In this document: positions 24,901-35,023 of the stretch, piece after piece | How the letters are laid out: each line of letters starts with the position of its first letter | How positions within the stretch are numbered: position 1 is the first letter of the stretch | From: Phoronis australis | Lineage: Eukaryota; Phoronida; Phoronidae | Length of the DNA: 62,000 nt | Reading direction: 5' to 3' | NCBI GenBank assembly: GCA_002633005.1 | Contig: NMRA01000410.1 | Location: 238,351-300,350, forward strand | The notes under the pieces: generated by a model | What the model saw: the letters and a program-made list of their open reading frames with translations, nothing else | Told to the model about the DNA's origin: nothing | Database searches by the model: none | Translations under genes and position numbers: made by a program

Positions 24901-27900
24901 ATGTGAAAGACTTGTGAAAAACTTAGGACCAAATTTCTTTGCCTGAAAATTTACTTGACCGTTACAGAATGGGAGAAGTTAACATGTATTCAATTTAGCA
25001 CCAACTATTAAATGGAAAGTATTAAGAGTTTACATGAACACACAAATAACAACATCTACCTAATTAAGTAATTTTTCAAGAAACAAACCCCAGAAAAGAA
25101 TCACACATGAAATTTGTTTACCAATCGCTTTCATCAATTGATTGTATTTTCATCCACTGTGATAATGCTTTATGTTATGTTCAATAGTGAAAACGATGTA
25201 AGGTCTCGTTATTAATGAGAGATTTCCTGGCACAAACTAATTTCCAACACAAATTAAACGAGGCTGCTAATTCACCGATCCTAAAACATACTGTTCAGGG
25301 CATTGCCGGACAAAGGTAAAGTGGCGATGGAAAGCCATTGGAAATTGAGCCACAGTAACGGGTCAGTGATTTTATAGATTATGAGTGTTTTCAGTCTTTA
25401 TTACCCCCTCTGGCTACGATGAAAAATCGCCAACGACGAAGCTTTTAAGGGATCGTTCAGAATTGTCGCCTTTTTCACGAGCGTACAAGCCGTATGCTTT
25501 TCCGACCTACATGCTTATTCTCCGAAAGTATACAGCAGTCAATGTTTTTATTAGGTGTGTTTATTAAACTGCATGTATACTTCAAAAATAAATGCTAGTA
25601 TTGGTTTGTACAGTAGCGTGGTGTAAAAATAAAACTTCGTCTTCGAACAGTTTTGGTTGGACTAGATCTTGGCAGCCATAGACATCTTATACCATGGACC
25701 GTGCGCACGCACTGCTGCGGCTGACAACTTGACGACATCTTTGAGAGAGCCACTAATCAAGTGACACGGATAATTGCCTTGTAAACAAAAGGGGAAATTG
25801 CCCTTTTCAAAGCGCGATATCTAACACATAAATAGGTGGAAGACTGAGATATTTCAGAAACATAGAAAACATGTGATGCTGCACTTACATGCGTTTTTAA
25901 GTGTCAATCAGTCGATAGGGAAACATCAAACTAACAGAAGACAGCAACCAGTGGCAGTTTCTTTAGTGGCCTGTGCTGCTGCACGCTTGTCAATCCAGTG
26001 CGAGCGATTTATTTTCTCCGTTTTCTCAAGAGAAACCAGTAAGATCGCGCAAATTTATCATTTAATTCGTGTCGCTCGAAGCAAATACAGTATATCCAGG
26101 AGACGTGCTGTTCAGTCGGGTGGTACGTACTTTCGTGTTGCCCAATATACGCCTTTTCAGTATTGAAAAATGACCCGGGTAACTTTGTAATATTGAATAA
26201 TATTGAAATATGAAACCGGTCGCTTTTAATGGGGTCTAAATTTAATGTGAACTACTGTGAAAAATGACAATATTAAAGTCATGTAAATAAATGACAGGTT
26301 TTTAAGTTCATTGGGGCGTCCCTTTTCAGTGACTTTACCAAACATATAGATCGGTTGTGAGCGTGTGATAACATCTAGCTCCTTTTTAACAGTCTTTTGT
26401 GTGGTATGACAACAGACAGGCCAATTATCTGCCAGGCTTATTCAATGCCGATTACACGTGAACACAGTCAAACCCAGTGCGTGGTACGTCGGACAGGATA
26501 GATTGTCTTAACTTCGGTTGCAGTTGGGTGATTTTGGTGATTCAACAACTATAAGCAAGATCAGTATTTGATGGCGAATTCAGAAATGCTGTTGATTTAT
26601 GTTCAAACATTTTGTAACTTGTTTTTAATATCACAGCCCAGTCAGGCTAGATAGGATCTTATCGGAGATTAGAGCAATTATAGAACAAAAGACCTCCAAT
26701 CCTAAATGCCAGAAATTACTTAATCAGTCGCCAGTGTAAGATATTGGTTACAGCGGTCATCCGCCCAACTTGTTGTTGACTGTGTTATACAACCGAACAA
26801 GTTGGACTCAACGAGAGAACGCCGTAATGCAAAAAGCAATGAACACAGTCTCAGTTCTTCGGGATTGCCAACGTACAAATATTCTTCTCTCACGAACGGT
26901 ATTCCTTCTCACGAATCTGAAGTCTTCCCAGATCAAGCACCAGGCACTTGTTGGCGTTTTGTAGTATCCTCACACCGTGTAATTACTTACATGCGCGCAC
27001 CCGGCCCCCAAAATGGGGGTTTAGAATCCCTGATATTGGTAACAACATAGGCGGTGGACTAACAAAAAAACAAAAAAACGGGGGACTATGCGTTGCACGT
27101 TTGTGCTTGTTTAATGGAATTTTGTCTCATTTTCTCAGACGATTTGTTTCTCAGGGACCGACCTTTTTGCCCACTTCGCCAAATGGGGGGCTCGTTCGAT
27201 CCCCCCGAGCCCTCTCACTGGGTGCGCGCATGATTTGCTCACAAAGAGATCAGCCCCGCTCCCACTCATTGTTTCTAACCGTTCCTTTCCCTTCCCGGCC
27301 TTAATATCTCAGTGATTTACGTACTGCACGTCCCATCAGCCACGAAATTTAAAATAAAATCTTCTCTCTGATCACGCACGTTTGGTCGTCTCATGGTTTC
27401 AAATTTGACTTTTATAGTAAGAAACCTTTGCTGCAATCGGAAGATTTGTAACATGTGGCCAAGTATTATGGATTAGTCTTCATAATAGTCAGATATTATA
27501 TCCTGGAACCAGCAGCGTAAAAATGAGCAGTTGCAGATTTGGGCAACTGAACGAAGGACTGTTCGAAACTGAAAATAGTGATTGTTTTCGCTTCAGCCCA
27601 GCTCCCACACATCATATTCTTGGTCTGCTCGCAGTTCAGTACTTTCTCTCCCTAATTGGGGCATATACTGAAAAAGCAAGATTTTCCTTGCCGCGCGCTT
27701 CTCAGGTCGAGCCCCAAACTTAAACATCTGCTTGTTGAACAAAGTTGATATATCGCCAATTGCAGGTATCATGTCTGCTTATCCCAATCCCTTGATGCGT
27801 GTCGGGGGAACCGTTGAATAATGACGAGACAGGTTTTCAAGGACGTGAAGTCATTTTTTTATGGCTTGAACATTCTTCACATTAAATTTAGACTTTTAAA

Positions 27901-30900
27901 AAAACTAAACGGGGTCAGTTTCCACGGGGTTATTATTTAATGCTACGCTAGCTTGGTAGGGTAAATTTCCACTCGTTTTCGAGAGGGAAATTTTGTATTT
28001 TGGGTATAGAACAGGTGCGCAATTCAGTCGTACAGTTTTGATATTTTGGTTATTATGCACTTTACTTTTTGCGCAAATTTTGAGTCAAAAAACAAAGAGT
28101 TCGTACGCAAGCAGTGCAAATCTACAGAATTTCCAATGTGATCTTCGTCATAAGCATAGATTTTGTCGGAATTTGTTGTTTTGATACAACAGAGAACACC
28201 TGATTTTGGAATAAATATTAAGAAATGAGTTTTTAAAGCAGAATATATTTCAATTGAGAATACATTATTCACTTAGATGTACTGATTTGGATGGCTGGCA
28301 GGTAACTCGGGCATGCAGATGTTGTTTTTCAGAACAAGTAAAACCCATATGAATGTCATTAATACCAAATACTTACAAAAGTACAAACGGCATCATCATT
28401 GGATAACAGCATATGCTGGTCAGAAATGATTTTTTATGTTCTCAATCACCCAAGACTGTGGTGGAAACAACGCATGGTCGCTCACCTTAAACTATGGTGG
28501 CAGGACATTAAAAAATTAGTGGCAGCATCACTAAACTCCATGGCCGAGCCAAAAAACCCATATCTCAATGGCAGGACCAAGAAACTCAACTCTTTGGTTG
28601 CAAGCATAACTCTGCAAGCCCCTGGATTTTCTGACTGATGCCGTAAGGCTCCCACTGTTTTACGCCATTTTTGTCCTGAGTAGCATTCTCCAATGTGGTG
28701 TCATATTGAGAGCGTGAGCTTCGTGTATGAGTGGCGCGCGCCCGGTCTAGGTGATGTCTATGTTGGCAACATTTATCTTTTCGCTACGGTTTTATGATGT
28801 GCAAAATATTTGAAAGCGTTGACATCTGTTATTTTACATCGCCATTTTATGACTTCAAAAGCGCACGCACACAGCAATCCTCGACCCCTCTAAGTATTAC
28901 GTACAGTCTGTATGCTCGTGTGAAAATGGCGATATTTGTGACGGGTTGCTAAGGTTGTTGTAAATGTCGTCATTTATTGACCCCCACGGTAAGCCCGTCA
29001 CTAGGCCTGCCCTAAGGATAGGACCGCGTGATACCAATTTCTTGTGACCCCCCACTGTATTTTGAATCGTAGAAACCATGGACGCAAGTAAAAAGGGCTC
29101 GGGAGGATCGAACGAGCCCCACAATTTGACGAATTGGGCAAAAAGGTCCGCTTCAATGAAACAAAAAGTCCAAGCAAACAAGACAAATGTCCACAAAGTG
29201 CACAGGAATCCGGCGCCGATGCACAATTTTCAGGTCTGAAGCTAGTGGCCCCGTTTTGTTTTAGTCCTCGTTTATTTTTTCAGTAAACGGTCCGCATACC
29301 GAAAAATTCGAGCCCTCCCCCCTATATTTTACTAGGCTGGGTGCGCGCATGGAAAACGGACAACTTTGAGAGCATTTTGTTAACGTAAATCAGCTGATTT
29401 CAAGCTGCACTTATTAATAATGCCCCTCCTATTGTTTTATGAATCAATTTCGTGTTTTATCATATTTTTTACAGACCACAATGGCGCCTGAGGTTACAAC
29501 CAGCGGTTCTCAGGAAGCTCTGGCTCATATCTACATGATTGCCGGCCTGCTTCTTGGAGCATGGGCGTTACGACAGTAAAGTTGGCATGCGCAGGACCGA
29601 ACGGTAACTGTATTTTGGTCACTGTTATGTCAGCAGCCCCACCAGGGATGCGTTTCGTAGAAATTTTTCTAGCCAGAAGAGCAAGATCACACAAATCCAC
29701 GCAAAATTATCACTCAAGCTTCGTGAGTTTACTCGAAACCTTTTTACGGTAACCTCGCAAAATGGCAGGCACTGAAGCAATTGGTCGGAATGTTGAGGTA
29801 TGGGATAGAGTTCATAAAGTATATGACATAACCCGCTTTTTCTTTTCCATAAGAGAAGATGTGATGCAGGTCAAAAGTATGGCTAATGTCTTAGGTCGAC
29901 ACGTCTATGTATGAAACGACCCCTGGTGAGAGAGAAAGGGAAACGTAAAGAGAGAGGGGGAATGAAAGGTTTCATTTCCCTGAAACATCTACAAATAACA
30001 TAAAAAAGCATAACCAAGAAGTAAATGAGATCAGGATGAGAATGTTTCCACCAAATAGCTGTTTTCTATGAAGGCAGCCTATTTGAGTATATGTATATAA
30101 ATATGTGTAACTTAGTTCTGTATTATAGTTAACTAAAACAAAAGTGGGTAAAAATGTTGGGAGATACGGTCATCAGTACAGAAAGTTTTCGTAAATAACG
30201 TAAAAAAATTAAGTATTGGGCAAACAAAATCACTTATAACGATCATACAGATGTAACAGATATTCGCATAACAATTTTCGCTATCTTGGCCAATAATGTA
30301 TTTTTACATTATTCGTTAAAGGCCGTGGAAAGACTGGGTTAGCCAATACTCCGTTCTTAAGATTTGCTTTATAGAATAAGACTTGTTACGAATATTTTCC
30401 ATACATTTATCTGACAAATAACATTATATATTAATGGTGGTGTGTGGAATTCAATGCATTTTCGTGTTTGCTTCTTATTCGAATAAGGATAGGGACTATT
30501 GGGCGGATTATGGGTAGGAGTAAATTAACTTCCGGGAGGTGACGTGGTACACTGTATGTTCTATTTTGTTGGCTTGTAGTGATAGAACCTGATGGCTTCA
30601 TTACAAAGGTTTGAAAATAGTGTAGCACCATATTATTGGTATATGTATAATAAAATTTCAAACAGCTTAACATATAAAAATAGCATAAAAAAGTAGCACA
30701 TCAATTTGTCTACAGAGAGGTCGGGTATGGGCAAAAGCCCTTGGATTTGCGATGTTTTTGATTGCTTTTTAACTGGATGACTTTCAAGCAGTGTACAGGA
30801 TTAAAACCTCAACAGCACACTCCATAGTTGAGATGAGAAAGTAATGTTAAGTAAGAGATGATTTTTAGAATAAGTGTAAGGGTAAAGTGTTTCATTTAAG

Positions 30901-33195
30901 TTATGATACCACATGTTTGAGGCATTTATTAGTGAGAGCATGAACTTGAGTATTTCGAAATAAGTTCCTGTCAACTGTTACACCTAAGAAATTGAGGTCA
31001 CCCTTTCACGGTCTGTACTCATACTGAAAAATCAATAATCAAGAGAGATTTTGGTCTTGGCGAGGATGCACCTGCGTTTCCTTTTGATAGCGTCGCACTC
31101 AATTGAGAGGACGCTGTTTAGTTTTAATTTTGGAATTTAACCATCAATGATTTTTTTGTGAAAAGGGAAAGAACATACAATTTGTCTTTGTTTTGTTTTG
31201 TTTAAGTTATTTTTTACATACGAGCCATGTACTCAGCTCCTCCAATGACTTGCAATTTACGGAGGAACTCGATGAATCTTTCTTTCCAAATATTAGAACA
31301 GGTATATCAATATGGAACCTTGTGGGACACCCACTGTTGACTGATGCCTATTTTGTTTTATCTTTGAGGTAATTATAAACTCACATTTGGCTTACATTAT
31401 TGATGATATAGAAATATTATATTACTTTTTGGAGAAGGTTTAAGTGGTCTATTGTGTCAAAAGCATTTAATTTATTTAAGTAAACAAATATGGATATAAA
31501 GTTTAAGGTAAAACAGACTTTGTAAACAAGTTAAATGCTGAAGTCTAAAACAGAATTGATGCATATCAACAGAATGCTATTTTCAGGGTATTCATATAAC
31601 TGTTGTTGAACTTTTGACAGTATTTTTGGAATTGTAGGAAGTGAAAAAATATGTCTATATTTACTCATGGTATTCATATCTAAGAGATGGTCATTAATTT
31701 TGATATTTTTGAAGGGTCAGGCACGAAGTCTGTAAGCAGTGGTCGATTTATTATCTCAGTCAGTGGCTTGGCTAGGCTACTGACACAGGTATTGACAATG
31801 AAGCAAGATAATACGTCATTAATATCAGTACTACATTACATGTCTTACTGGTACTGTTTGCTTTCATCTTTGTCACGGTCGGCGATAATGTGGGATTGAA
31901 ATGTTGTTATGTTTTATCTGAAAGTATTTTTGAAACTTCAGGTATTATTTGAATTCACTGTGGGTGCAGTTGGACCTCCTATGTTAATAAAGTATTCATT
32001 AAATTCGTTCACAGTCAGTTAATGGTGCACTAGACAGTTTTTGTCTTTGTCCAAAGAAATTATAAAATCGAACAATAGTGTTGGCCGCACCTTGTGTGTC
32101 AGATACATATTTTTCCTATTGCGATACAGAGTTGGCGGTTCATGTTTTGTAATGTATGGTTTCATAACATCAAATTAGAAATGACATCAAAAAAGTTGAA
32201 ACCGCCTTTTGTTTTGATTTTTCTACCATCAGATTAAATCAATGTAAAAAATAAAAAAGGCAGACCTTGAAATTTAAAATTTGTTGTAGAAGTATTGTGT
32301 TTTATTTTAAAGATACCATAGATAGACACGCATCTTTAGTTCGCGCTCGTTTCCGAATAATTTAAAATAAGTGGCTTAAGGCTTATTTCTTTCATGTTCA
32401 CAAAATTGGCTTTCTCATTCAATAAATTGACAGTGTTGAAGTATTCGCCTCAAAAAATACAGTCAAATTATTTATAATTTTTAAATTTGTAACTGTTGTT
32501 GCTGAAATACATAGACTATGAGCGAGATAAGTATTTCAGTGTTTTAGTTCGCGCATGGAAGTCAGAAACTACAGCTTATGGCTCTCCTGAACAATTATTC
32601 TATAGTTTTTTTAGATTTGGTACAAATACCCACATCACGGTTGAAAAAGCAAAAAGTCAAACTCAGTGTAGAAATTTGAAAGCGGTGCGGGCACACCAGA
32701 CATCGAAAGGAAGAGTAGGGTATTTTTTTCTTTTAACGTAGACACGTCTGCTTACGAAATCTTAATTCATATTTAAAGAAATTTGAAAACGCCTACCCTA
32801 AACAAAGTTCATCGTCTCAGTAAAAATGATTTTTGTGTAATCTGACATTTACGATAAAGAAGTAATGCACATTTCACGGCTTGCCCTCAGAAGATAAGTA
32901 AATATATCTGATATGCAGCATTTTCTTAATAAATGCTTTATTGTTGTGTTAGAAAGCAAACGGGCACTTTTGATATGATGTTCAAAAACACGTTTGTTGA
33001 TTTAGTGCGTTGGCCGCTCCAAACCTCTGCTTAAAGATTATGGTGTTTGTTAAGCAAGCGCCCTAAAAGAACATCAAACAAAGAGTTTTGAATGACTACA
33101 GAACTGAACGGTTTATTGTGTTCTTTTGCAGGTGCCTCAAAGTTACGCGCGACCTCAGCAACTATGAAGAACTTATTCTGATGTTCTGGAAATGA
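12841..33195 (+). CDS. Gene A: small secreted/type I membrane protein, 3 exons (99 aa)
   Basis: Predicted by comparison with gene B. Coding exons are 12841-12975, 29475-29575 and 33132-33195, with GT donors and AG acceptors throughout and intron phases 0 and 2, as in gene B. The product has a hydrophobic signal peptide (residues about 1-24), a short Thr/Ser-rich stalk with two N-glycosylation sequons (N28 and N40), a membrane helix of about 17 residues ending GLLLGAWALR (69-78), and a 20-residue tail with SNYEE and terminal MFWK. Intron 1 is 16.5 kb and contains the Ngaro retrotransposon plus other repeats; intron 2 is 3.6 kb. An in-frame TAA overlaps the second donor (CA|GTAA), so unspliced RNA would stop right after the helix. 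A polyadenylation-like AATAAA lies at 33789. I do not recognise the family. It could be a small adhesion or mucin-like membrane protein; the tail exon is the least certain part. Confidence 0.65.
12976..13279 (+). other. Start of gene A intron 1
   Basis: Intronic DNA between the exon 1 donor and the Ngaro insertion. No further exon is visible. The intron resumes at 19392. Confidence 0.55.
13280..13422 (-). repeat. Ngaro split direct repeat B2
   Basis: 143 bp nearly identical to 13838-13980 (one visible mismatch near the end). It forms the 3' end of the element. Confidence 0.9.
13583..13836 (-). repeat. Ngaro split direct repeat A2
   Basis: About 254 bp matching 19147-19391 with a few substitutions and a small indel. 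It abuts B1 with a single base between them, the junction typical of Ngaro split repeats. About 160 bp of A2-B2 spacer (13423-13582) is unique. Confidence 0.88.
13838..13980 (-). repeat. Ngaro split direct repeat B1
   Basis: The internal copy of the B repeat (see 13280-13422). It lies directly downstream of the recombinase ORF in element direction. Confidence 0.9.
14333..15285 (-). pseudogene. Tyrosine recombinase (YR) of the Ngaro element, one frameshift
   Basis: This encodes the integrase that replaces a DDE enzyme in DIRS-order elements. The N-terminal part (15285-14629) holds a SAM-like core-binding region and the first catalytic arginine in FHAFLRVGEFTV. The C-terminal part lies in another frame (14716-14333) and holds HSFRIGAAT, the HxxR box, and GRWKSDALKNYIR with the nucleophilic tyrosine. 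All four key residues (R, H, R, Y) are therefore present, but a single-base slip in a C-rich run near 14730 separates them. A sequencing error cannot be excluded. The ORF overlaps the end of the RNase H ORF by about 50 bp in a different frame. Confidence 0.85.
15234..16010 (-). pseudogene. Ngaro RT thumb and RNase H domain
   Basis: About 258 codons. The first ~90 are the RT thumb/connection (LQSLIGLLNFACSVIVPG). RNase H follows, with LYFDAAGSNGGF (first Asp), ITFKELLPI (Glu), LCNNRAVVHIINK and IADALSRF (last Asp). The third catalytic position, normally Asp in a C-D-N-x-A motif of this family, reads Asn here, so this copy should lack RNase H activity. It is in the same frame as the upstream RT palm and is separated from it by one in-frame TGA at 16068-16070. 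Confidence 0.85.
16068..16800 (-). pseudogene. Ngaro reverse transcriptase, frameshifted
   Basis: The N-terminal part (about 16800-16545) reads LSGYDSLSS, NGFSFGFRLG and LLGRYAGPF, typical of DIRS-order RT. It shifts frame near 16545 into the palm, which carries FRLIHNLSYP, MAKTDINDAFR, LPFGCASSCNIF and the active-site box YLDD. A TGA then ends the frame just before a continuation that is clearly homologous (YGMHLDS). The RNA-dependent DNA polymerase signature is intact but the reading frame is not. Confidence 0.85.
16767..17486 (-). pseudogene. Ngaro gag-like protein with Cys/His motif
   Basis: About 240 codons. The likely start is the internal ATG reading MSTPKTRIRIF, about 17 codons in. 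The C-terminal third has spaced Cys and His residues (CWKFNDQSC, CRNQHCCGFCG, HPARSC), resembling the unusual zinc-binding motif of DIRS/Ngaro gag proteins. It overlaps the start of the RT frame, as is usual for gag-pol arrangements using a frameshift. Confidence 0.75.
17640..18310 (-). repeat. Cluster of ACCGCCGAAA repeats in the Ngaro leader
   Basis: Seven copies of ACCGCCGAAA or a one-base variant start at 17841, 17926, 17978, 18105, 18155, 18235 and 18290. Several are preceded by a short C-run/G-run hairpin such as GGCCCCCTGCAGGCA. Two larger blocks (about 17878-18000 and 18190-18312) are direct copies of each other. It lies between the SGNH-like ORF and gag. No protein-coding signal is evident across it. 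Confidence 0.7.
18308..18985 (-). pseudogene. SGNH/GDSL hydrolase-like ORF of the Ngaro element
   Basis: In frame from about 18985, it reads VLILGSSYVRWLHNF (block I, with the nucleophile serine) and then LVFLQIGGNDLHS (block III, GxND). Both are hallmark motifs of SGNH lipase/esterases. SGNH-like ORFs are known from some Ngaro and some CR1/LINE elements. A TAG lies just upstream of block I in the same frame and there is no ATG between, so this copy cannot start normally. The catalytic Asp-x-x-His block near the C terminus is not convincing. Its place, 5' of gag in element order, is worth noting. Confidence 0.7.
19147..19391 (-). repeat. Ngaro split direct repeat A1 (5' end of element)
   Basis: About 245 bp matching A2 (13583-13836). 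The match ends sharply after TTAAATTTAAT at 19391, which fixes the element boundary. Host DNA resumes with TAATTGTTTGCCC. Confidence 0.9.
19392..21754 (+). other. Gene A intron 1, central part
   Basis: No supportable exon. A Thr-rich frame at 20920-21216 carries within it the short hairpin repeat also found at 57620, so I read it as repeat-derived. A 41-bp stretch at 20651-20691 has an acceptor-like and a donor-like edge, but its length and phase would break gene A. Confidence 0.4.
21028..21105. repeat. Short dispersed hairpin repeat
   Basis: GCCAGCTAGCTGTAT and, about 35 bp on, ATACAGCTTTGTACCAAG form an inverted pair (AGCTGTAT / ATACAGCT). The same pair recurs at 57620-57690 and half of it at 58548-58575. 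No coding role is evident. Confidence 0.5.
21755..23728. mobile_element. Possible TIR element, GGCCCCGGTCTCC family, with nested insertion
   Basis: The left end GGCCCCGGTCTCCAATCTCC at 21755 has an inverted, decayed partner at 23690-23728 (reading outward GGAGATTGCAGAGCGGGCCC). The sequence inside the right end is a tract of GAGTAC/CGAGT words, as in the related complete element at 53733-54137. A 604-bp element is nested inside. I saw no target duplication, so the outer boundaries are tentative. Confidence 0.4.
22604..23207. mobile_element. 604-bp TIR element with 9-bp target duplication (hAT-like size)
   Basis: Inverted repeats of about 95 bp at 22604-22698 and 23113-23207 both start GCAGAATGGTGAATGTTG and match at roughly 90% or better. 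They are flanked by AGAGGAGAA (22595-22603) and AGGGGAGAA (23208-23216), a 9-bp target duplication with one mismatch. There is no transposase inside. Long TIRs and an 8-9 bp duplication suggest a non-autonomous element mobilised by a hAT-, P- or Mutator-type transposase. Confidence 0.75.
23729..26989 (+). other. Gene A intron 1, no recognisable gene
   Basis: About 3.3 kb. The best frames (24447-24650, which follows a pyrimidine tract, and 25873-26166) have no recognisable domain and no second copy. I list them only as weak candidates for exons of an unknown gene. Confidence 0.35.
26990..27232. mobile_element. Short TIR element, CATGCGCGCACCC ends
   Basis: A perfect 13-bp inverted repeat, CATGCGCGCACCC at 26990-27002 and GGGTGCGCGCATG at 27220-27232, bounds 243 bp. 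The interior segment 27150-27215 recurs in reverse at 29090-29155, inside a similar unit. Confidence 0.5.
27233..28732 (+). other. Gene A intron 1, no recognisable gene
   Basis: About 1.5 kb of AT-rich DNA. Several 60-80 codon frames occur on both strands without any recognisable motif or splice context. Confidence 0.35.
28733..29351. mobile_element. Probable relative of the 26990 TIR element
   Basis: The right end GGGTGCGCGCATG at 29339-29351 equals the 26990 element terminus. A decayed left partner, GGCGCGCGCCCGG, lies near 28733. Internal DNA at 29096-29148 is a reverse copy of 27151-27215. It ends 120 bp before gene A exon 2. Confidence 0.4.
29475..29575 (+). CDS. Gene A exon 2: membrane helix
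   Basis: The acceptor ATATTTTTTACAG precedes ACC; the exon ends at CA before GTAAAG (phase 2). It encodes a Thr/Ser-rich start (TTMAPEVTTSGS) and a helix ending GLLLGAWALR. Against gene B exon 2, the last ten residues are identical while four codons differ silently, which shows selection on the protein. If the donor is not used, translation ends at TAA after one more codon. Confidence 0.75.
29576..30899 (+). other. Gene A intron 2, first part
   Basis: AT-rich, with no exon or recognisable repeat. The 80-codon minus-strand frame at 30431-30673 has no motif. Confidence 0.4.
30900..32060 (-). pseudogene. LINE (non-LTR retrotransposon) reverse-transcriptase relic
   Basis: On the minus strand in several frames, the order is FNEYFINIGGP (about 32020), KLNAFDTIDHLNLLQKV (about 31470, the FxDLxKAFD motif with decay), GVPQGSI (about 31330) and LNFLGVTVDRNL (about 30980). 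This order and these motifs are those of the RT of CR1/L2/Jockey-type LINEs. Stops and frameshifts abound and the YADD box is not recognisable. It lies in intron 2 of gene A, in the opposite orientation. Confidence 0.75.
32061..33131 (+). other. Gene A intron 2, last part
   Basis: AT-rich with no recognisable feature, up to the acceptor of exon 3. Confidence 0.4.
33132..33195 (+). CDS. Gene A exon 3: C-terminal tail
   Basis: The acceptor GTTCTTTTGCAG is followed by G, completing the split Gln codon, then 20 codons ending SNYEELILMFWK and TGA. Gene B exon 3 has the same length (64 bp to the stop), the same phase and the same stop. All nine base differences between the two change the amino acid, so either selection is diversifying or this exon is relaxed or non-coding. 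Confidence 0.6.
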
Positions 33196-34909
33196 CGTCG
33201 TGACGATAAAGGGAACCGCTGTTTACGCCGTTTCAATAAGCCTGCGAAATTTACTGCATGTGCTATCTTTTTTATACAGAATGGCATGTTATTAAGCAAC
33301 GTAGATAGTATTGATAATTTTAAGTTTTATAAACGCGTGTTGAATCACAATTAGTAAGACTACACTATAATTAGTTTTTTTCAAGTCGTTATCTTTATAT
33401 ATTGGTTGACATACAACTAAATGAAAATTAAGTACATGCAACAATGCGGAAATTTTATTCACCCTGTTCCCTATATTTCATTTCTATTTCCATCTTGAAG
33501 TTTGAAAGGTTTATAACCAAGGGAATTTTAGTTGAATATATGTAATAACTTGCTAGTTGAGGGTCTTTGTTTATTTCTGTTGAATTTGTTTTAAGTTTTA
33601 ATTTCATGTAGGATCCTAGAAAAATGTCTAGTTTCGGCTAACTTCGGACCATAGCAGCTCAGAAATGGCTGATCGGATTCACATTATACTATTTTTAATA
33701 CACTGTTTACCAAAGCGATAGTCGGAATTGTTTTCAAAATAATCCACTTTTGCACGAAGCGCTATCAAAATTATGATTTTTTATGAAAAAATAAAGTTGC
33801 AAAAATGAAAACGAAATGATAACTTAGAAAACTGTAACAGAATTTTTGAAATTTTACCTGGAATATTGAATCATGTGAAATTTGGTCATGTTATTGATCC
33901 TGTTGTTCTGCTAAGAATGTAGTCTTTAGCAAATTTTCAGAAATTATGTGCTTTTTCTGAGCTGAATTCTAATTCTATAGTTTTTTAGATATTTGAATGA
34001 ATGTACAAACTTGTCGATAAGCGACTATAAAACCTTAGAATATAAACGTATTTTCGTGACTTTTTATTTTGAGTTTGTCTCAATTCTTTTAGTTTAGAAG
34101 ACGAGAAAAGAAGTCCGAACAGCTGATGTTTTTCACCTTTTCGAGACTCGGGTTCAGAGGAGTTTGAAAAGATTTGGTCGTTCTCTTATCTTGAAGTGAC
34201 ACAATCGGTGACAATGAAACAAATACGTAAAATGCACAATGTTGAACAGAATTACGCGAAGTTTTCTCAGAAAACACTCCAGCTGTTTTCAGTAACTTTT
34301 CATCAAAAACACAGGCTGGAATTAGTTTTTCTTTTGCTTTTATTTTCGAAAAATTGGCTGTATCAACGAACCCCAGCTGTTGAACCACGTGACATACAGG
34401 TACGGCCTTGCTCGCAAACCTCACTTAAAAGGGACAGCAAAACCAAATTTGGTCTATTAAGACTGAGATATTAACAACGACTTTAAAATCTTGCTCTCCG
34501 AAATAAAACAATGCTCTGTAATGCTCGTCAACAAATTTTGAAATTTCCTTACAAAGTCTGTTAAACGGGCAAGGGTGACCTGCGCATAAAGCGAGTCGAA
34601 CGACCACATACCAAAATATCTTGAGCATATTTTTGTAATAAAAAACTTGGAGTAACCAGAGCTCGAAAGTGACGTCAGCTTTATCAAGACTCAGATTTGG
34701 TGAACAGAAAATCAATTCCTGCATAGTGATTCAGAAAAAACATAAATAAATTCCATAGTGAAGCCTTCACATTGTTTGATTAGTTAAAGTTCACTAACGT
34801 ATTTAGCTTTCTGCCACGGGCTGGGATCGAAATTCTCCATCTTTATCAGCAGCAACCACTGGCTTTGTTGCTAATACATCTACGAAGTGGGAAACGTATG
34901 GGCGTCCTT
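33196..34909. other. 3' flank of gene A, non-coding
   Basis: The first ~35 bp after the stop remain alignable with gene B (GTGACGATAAAGG region), suggesting shared 3' UTR. AATAAA at 33789 is a possible polyadenylation signal. Nothing else is recognised; two antiparallel frames near 34089-34474 lack motifs. Confidence 0.45.
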
Positions 34910-34910
34910 A

Positions 34911-35023
34911 CTCATCAATTGATGTTTCAAAAGATTTGCCTTTTTCTACTCATCAGTTGATGTTTCAAAAGATTTGCCTTTTTCTACTCATCAATTGATG
35001 TTTCAAAAGATTTGCCTTTTTCG
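34911..35023. repeat. Three-unit tandem repeat, 38-44 bp period
   Basis: Three nearly identical copies of a unit containing CTCATCAATTGATGTTTC and AAAGATTTGCCTTTTT. CATCAATTGATG inside each unit is palindromic. Confidence 0.9.
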
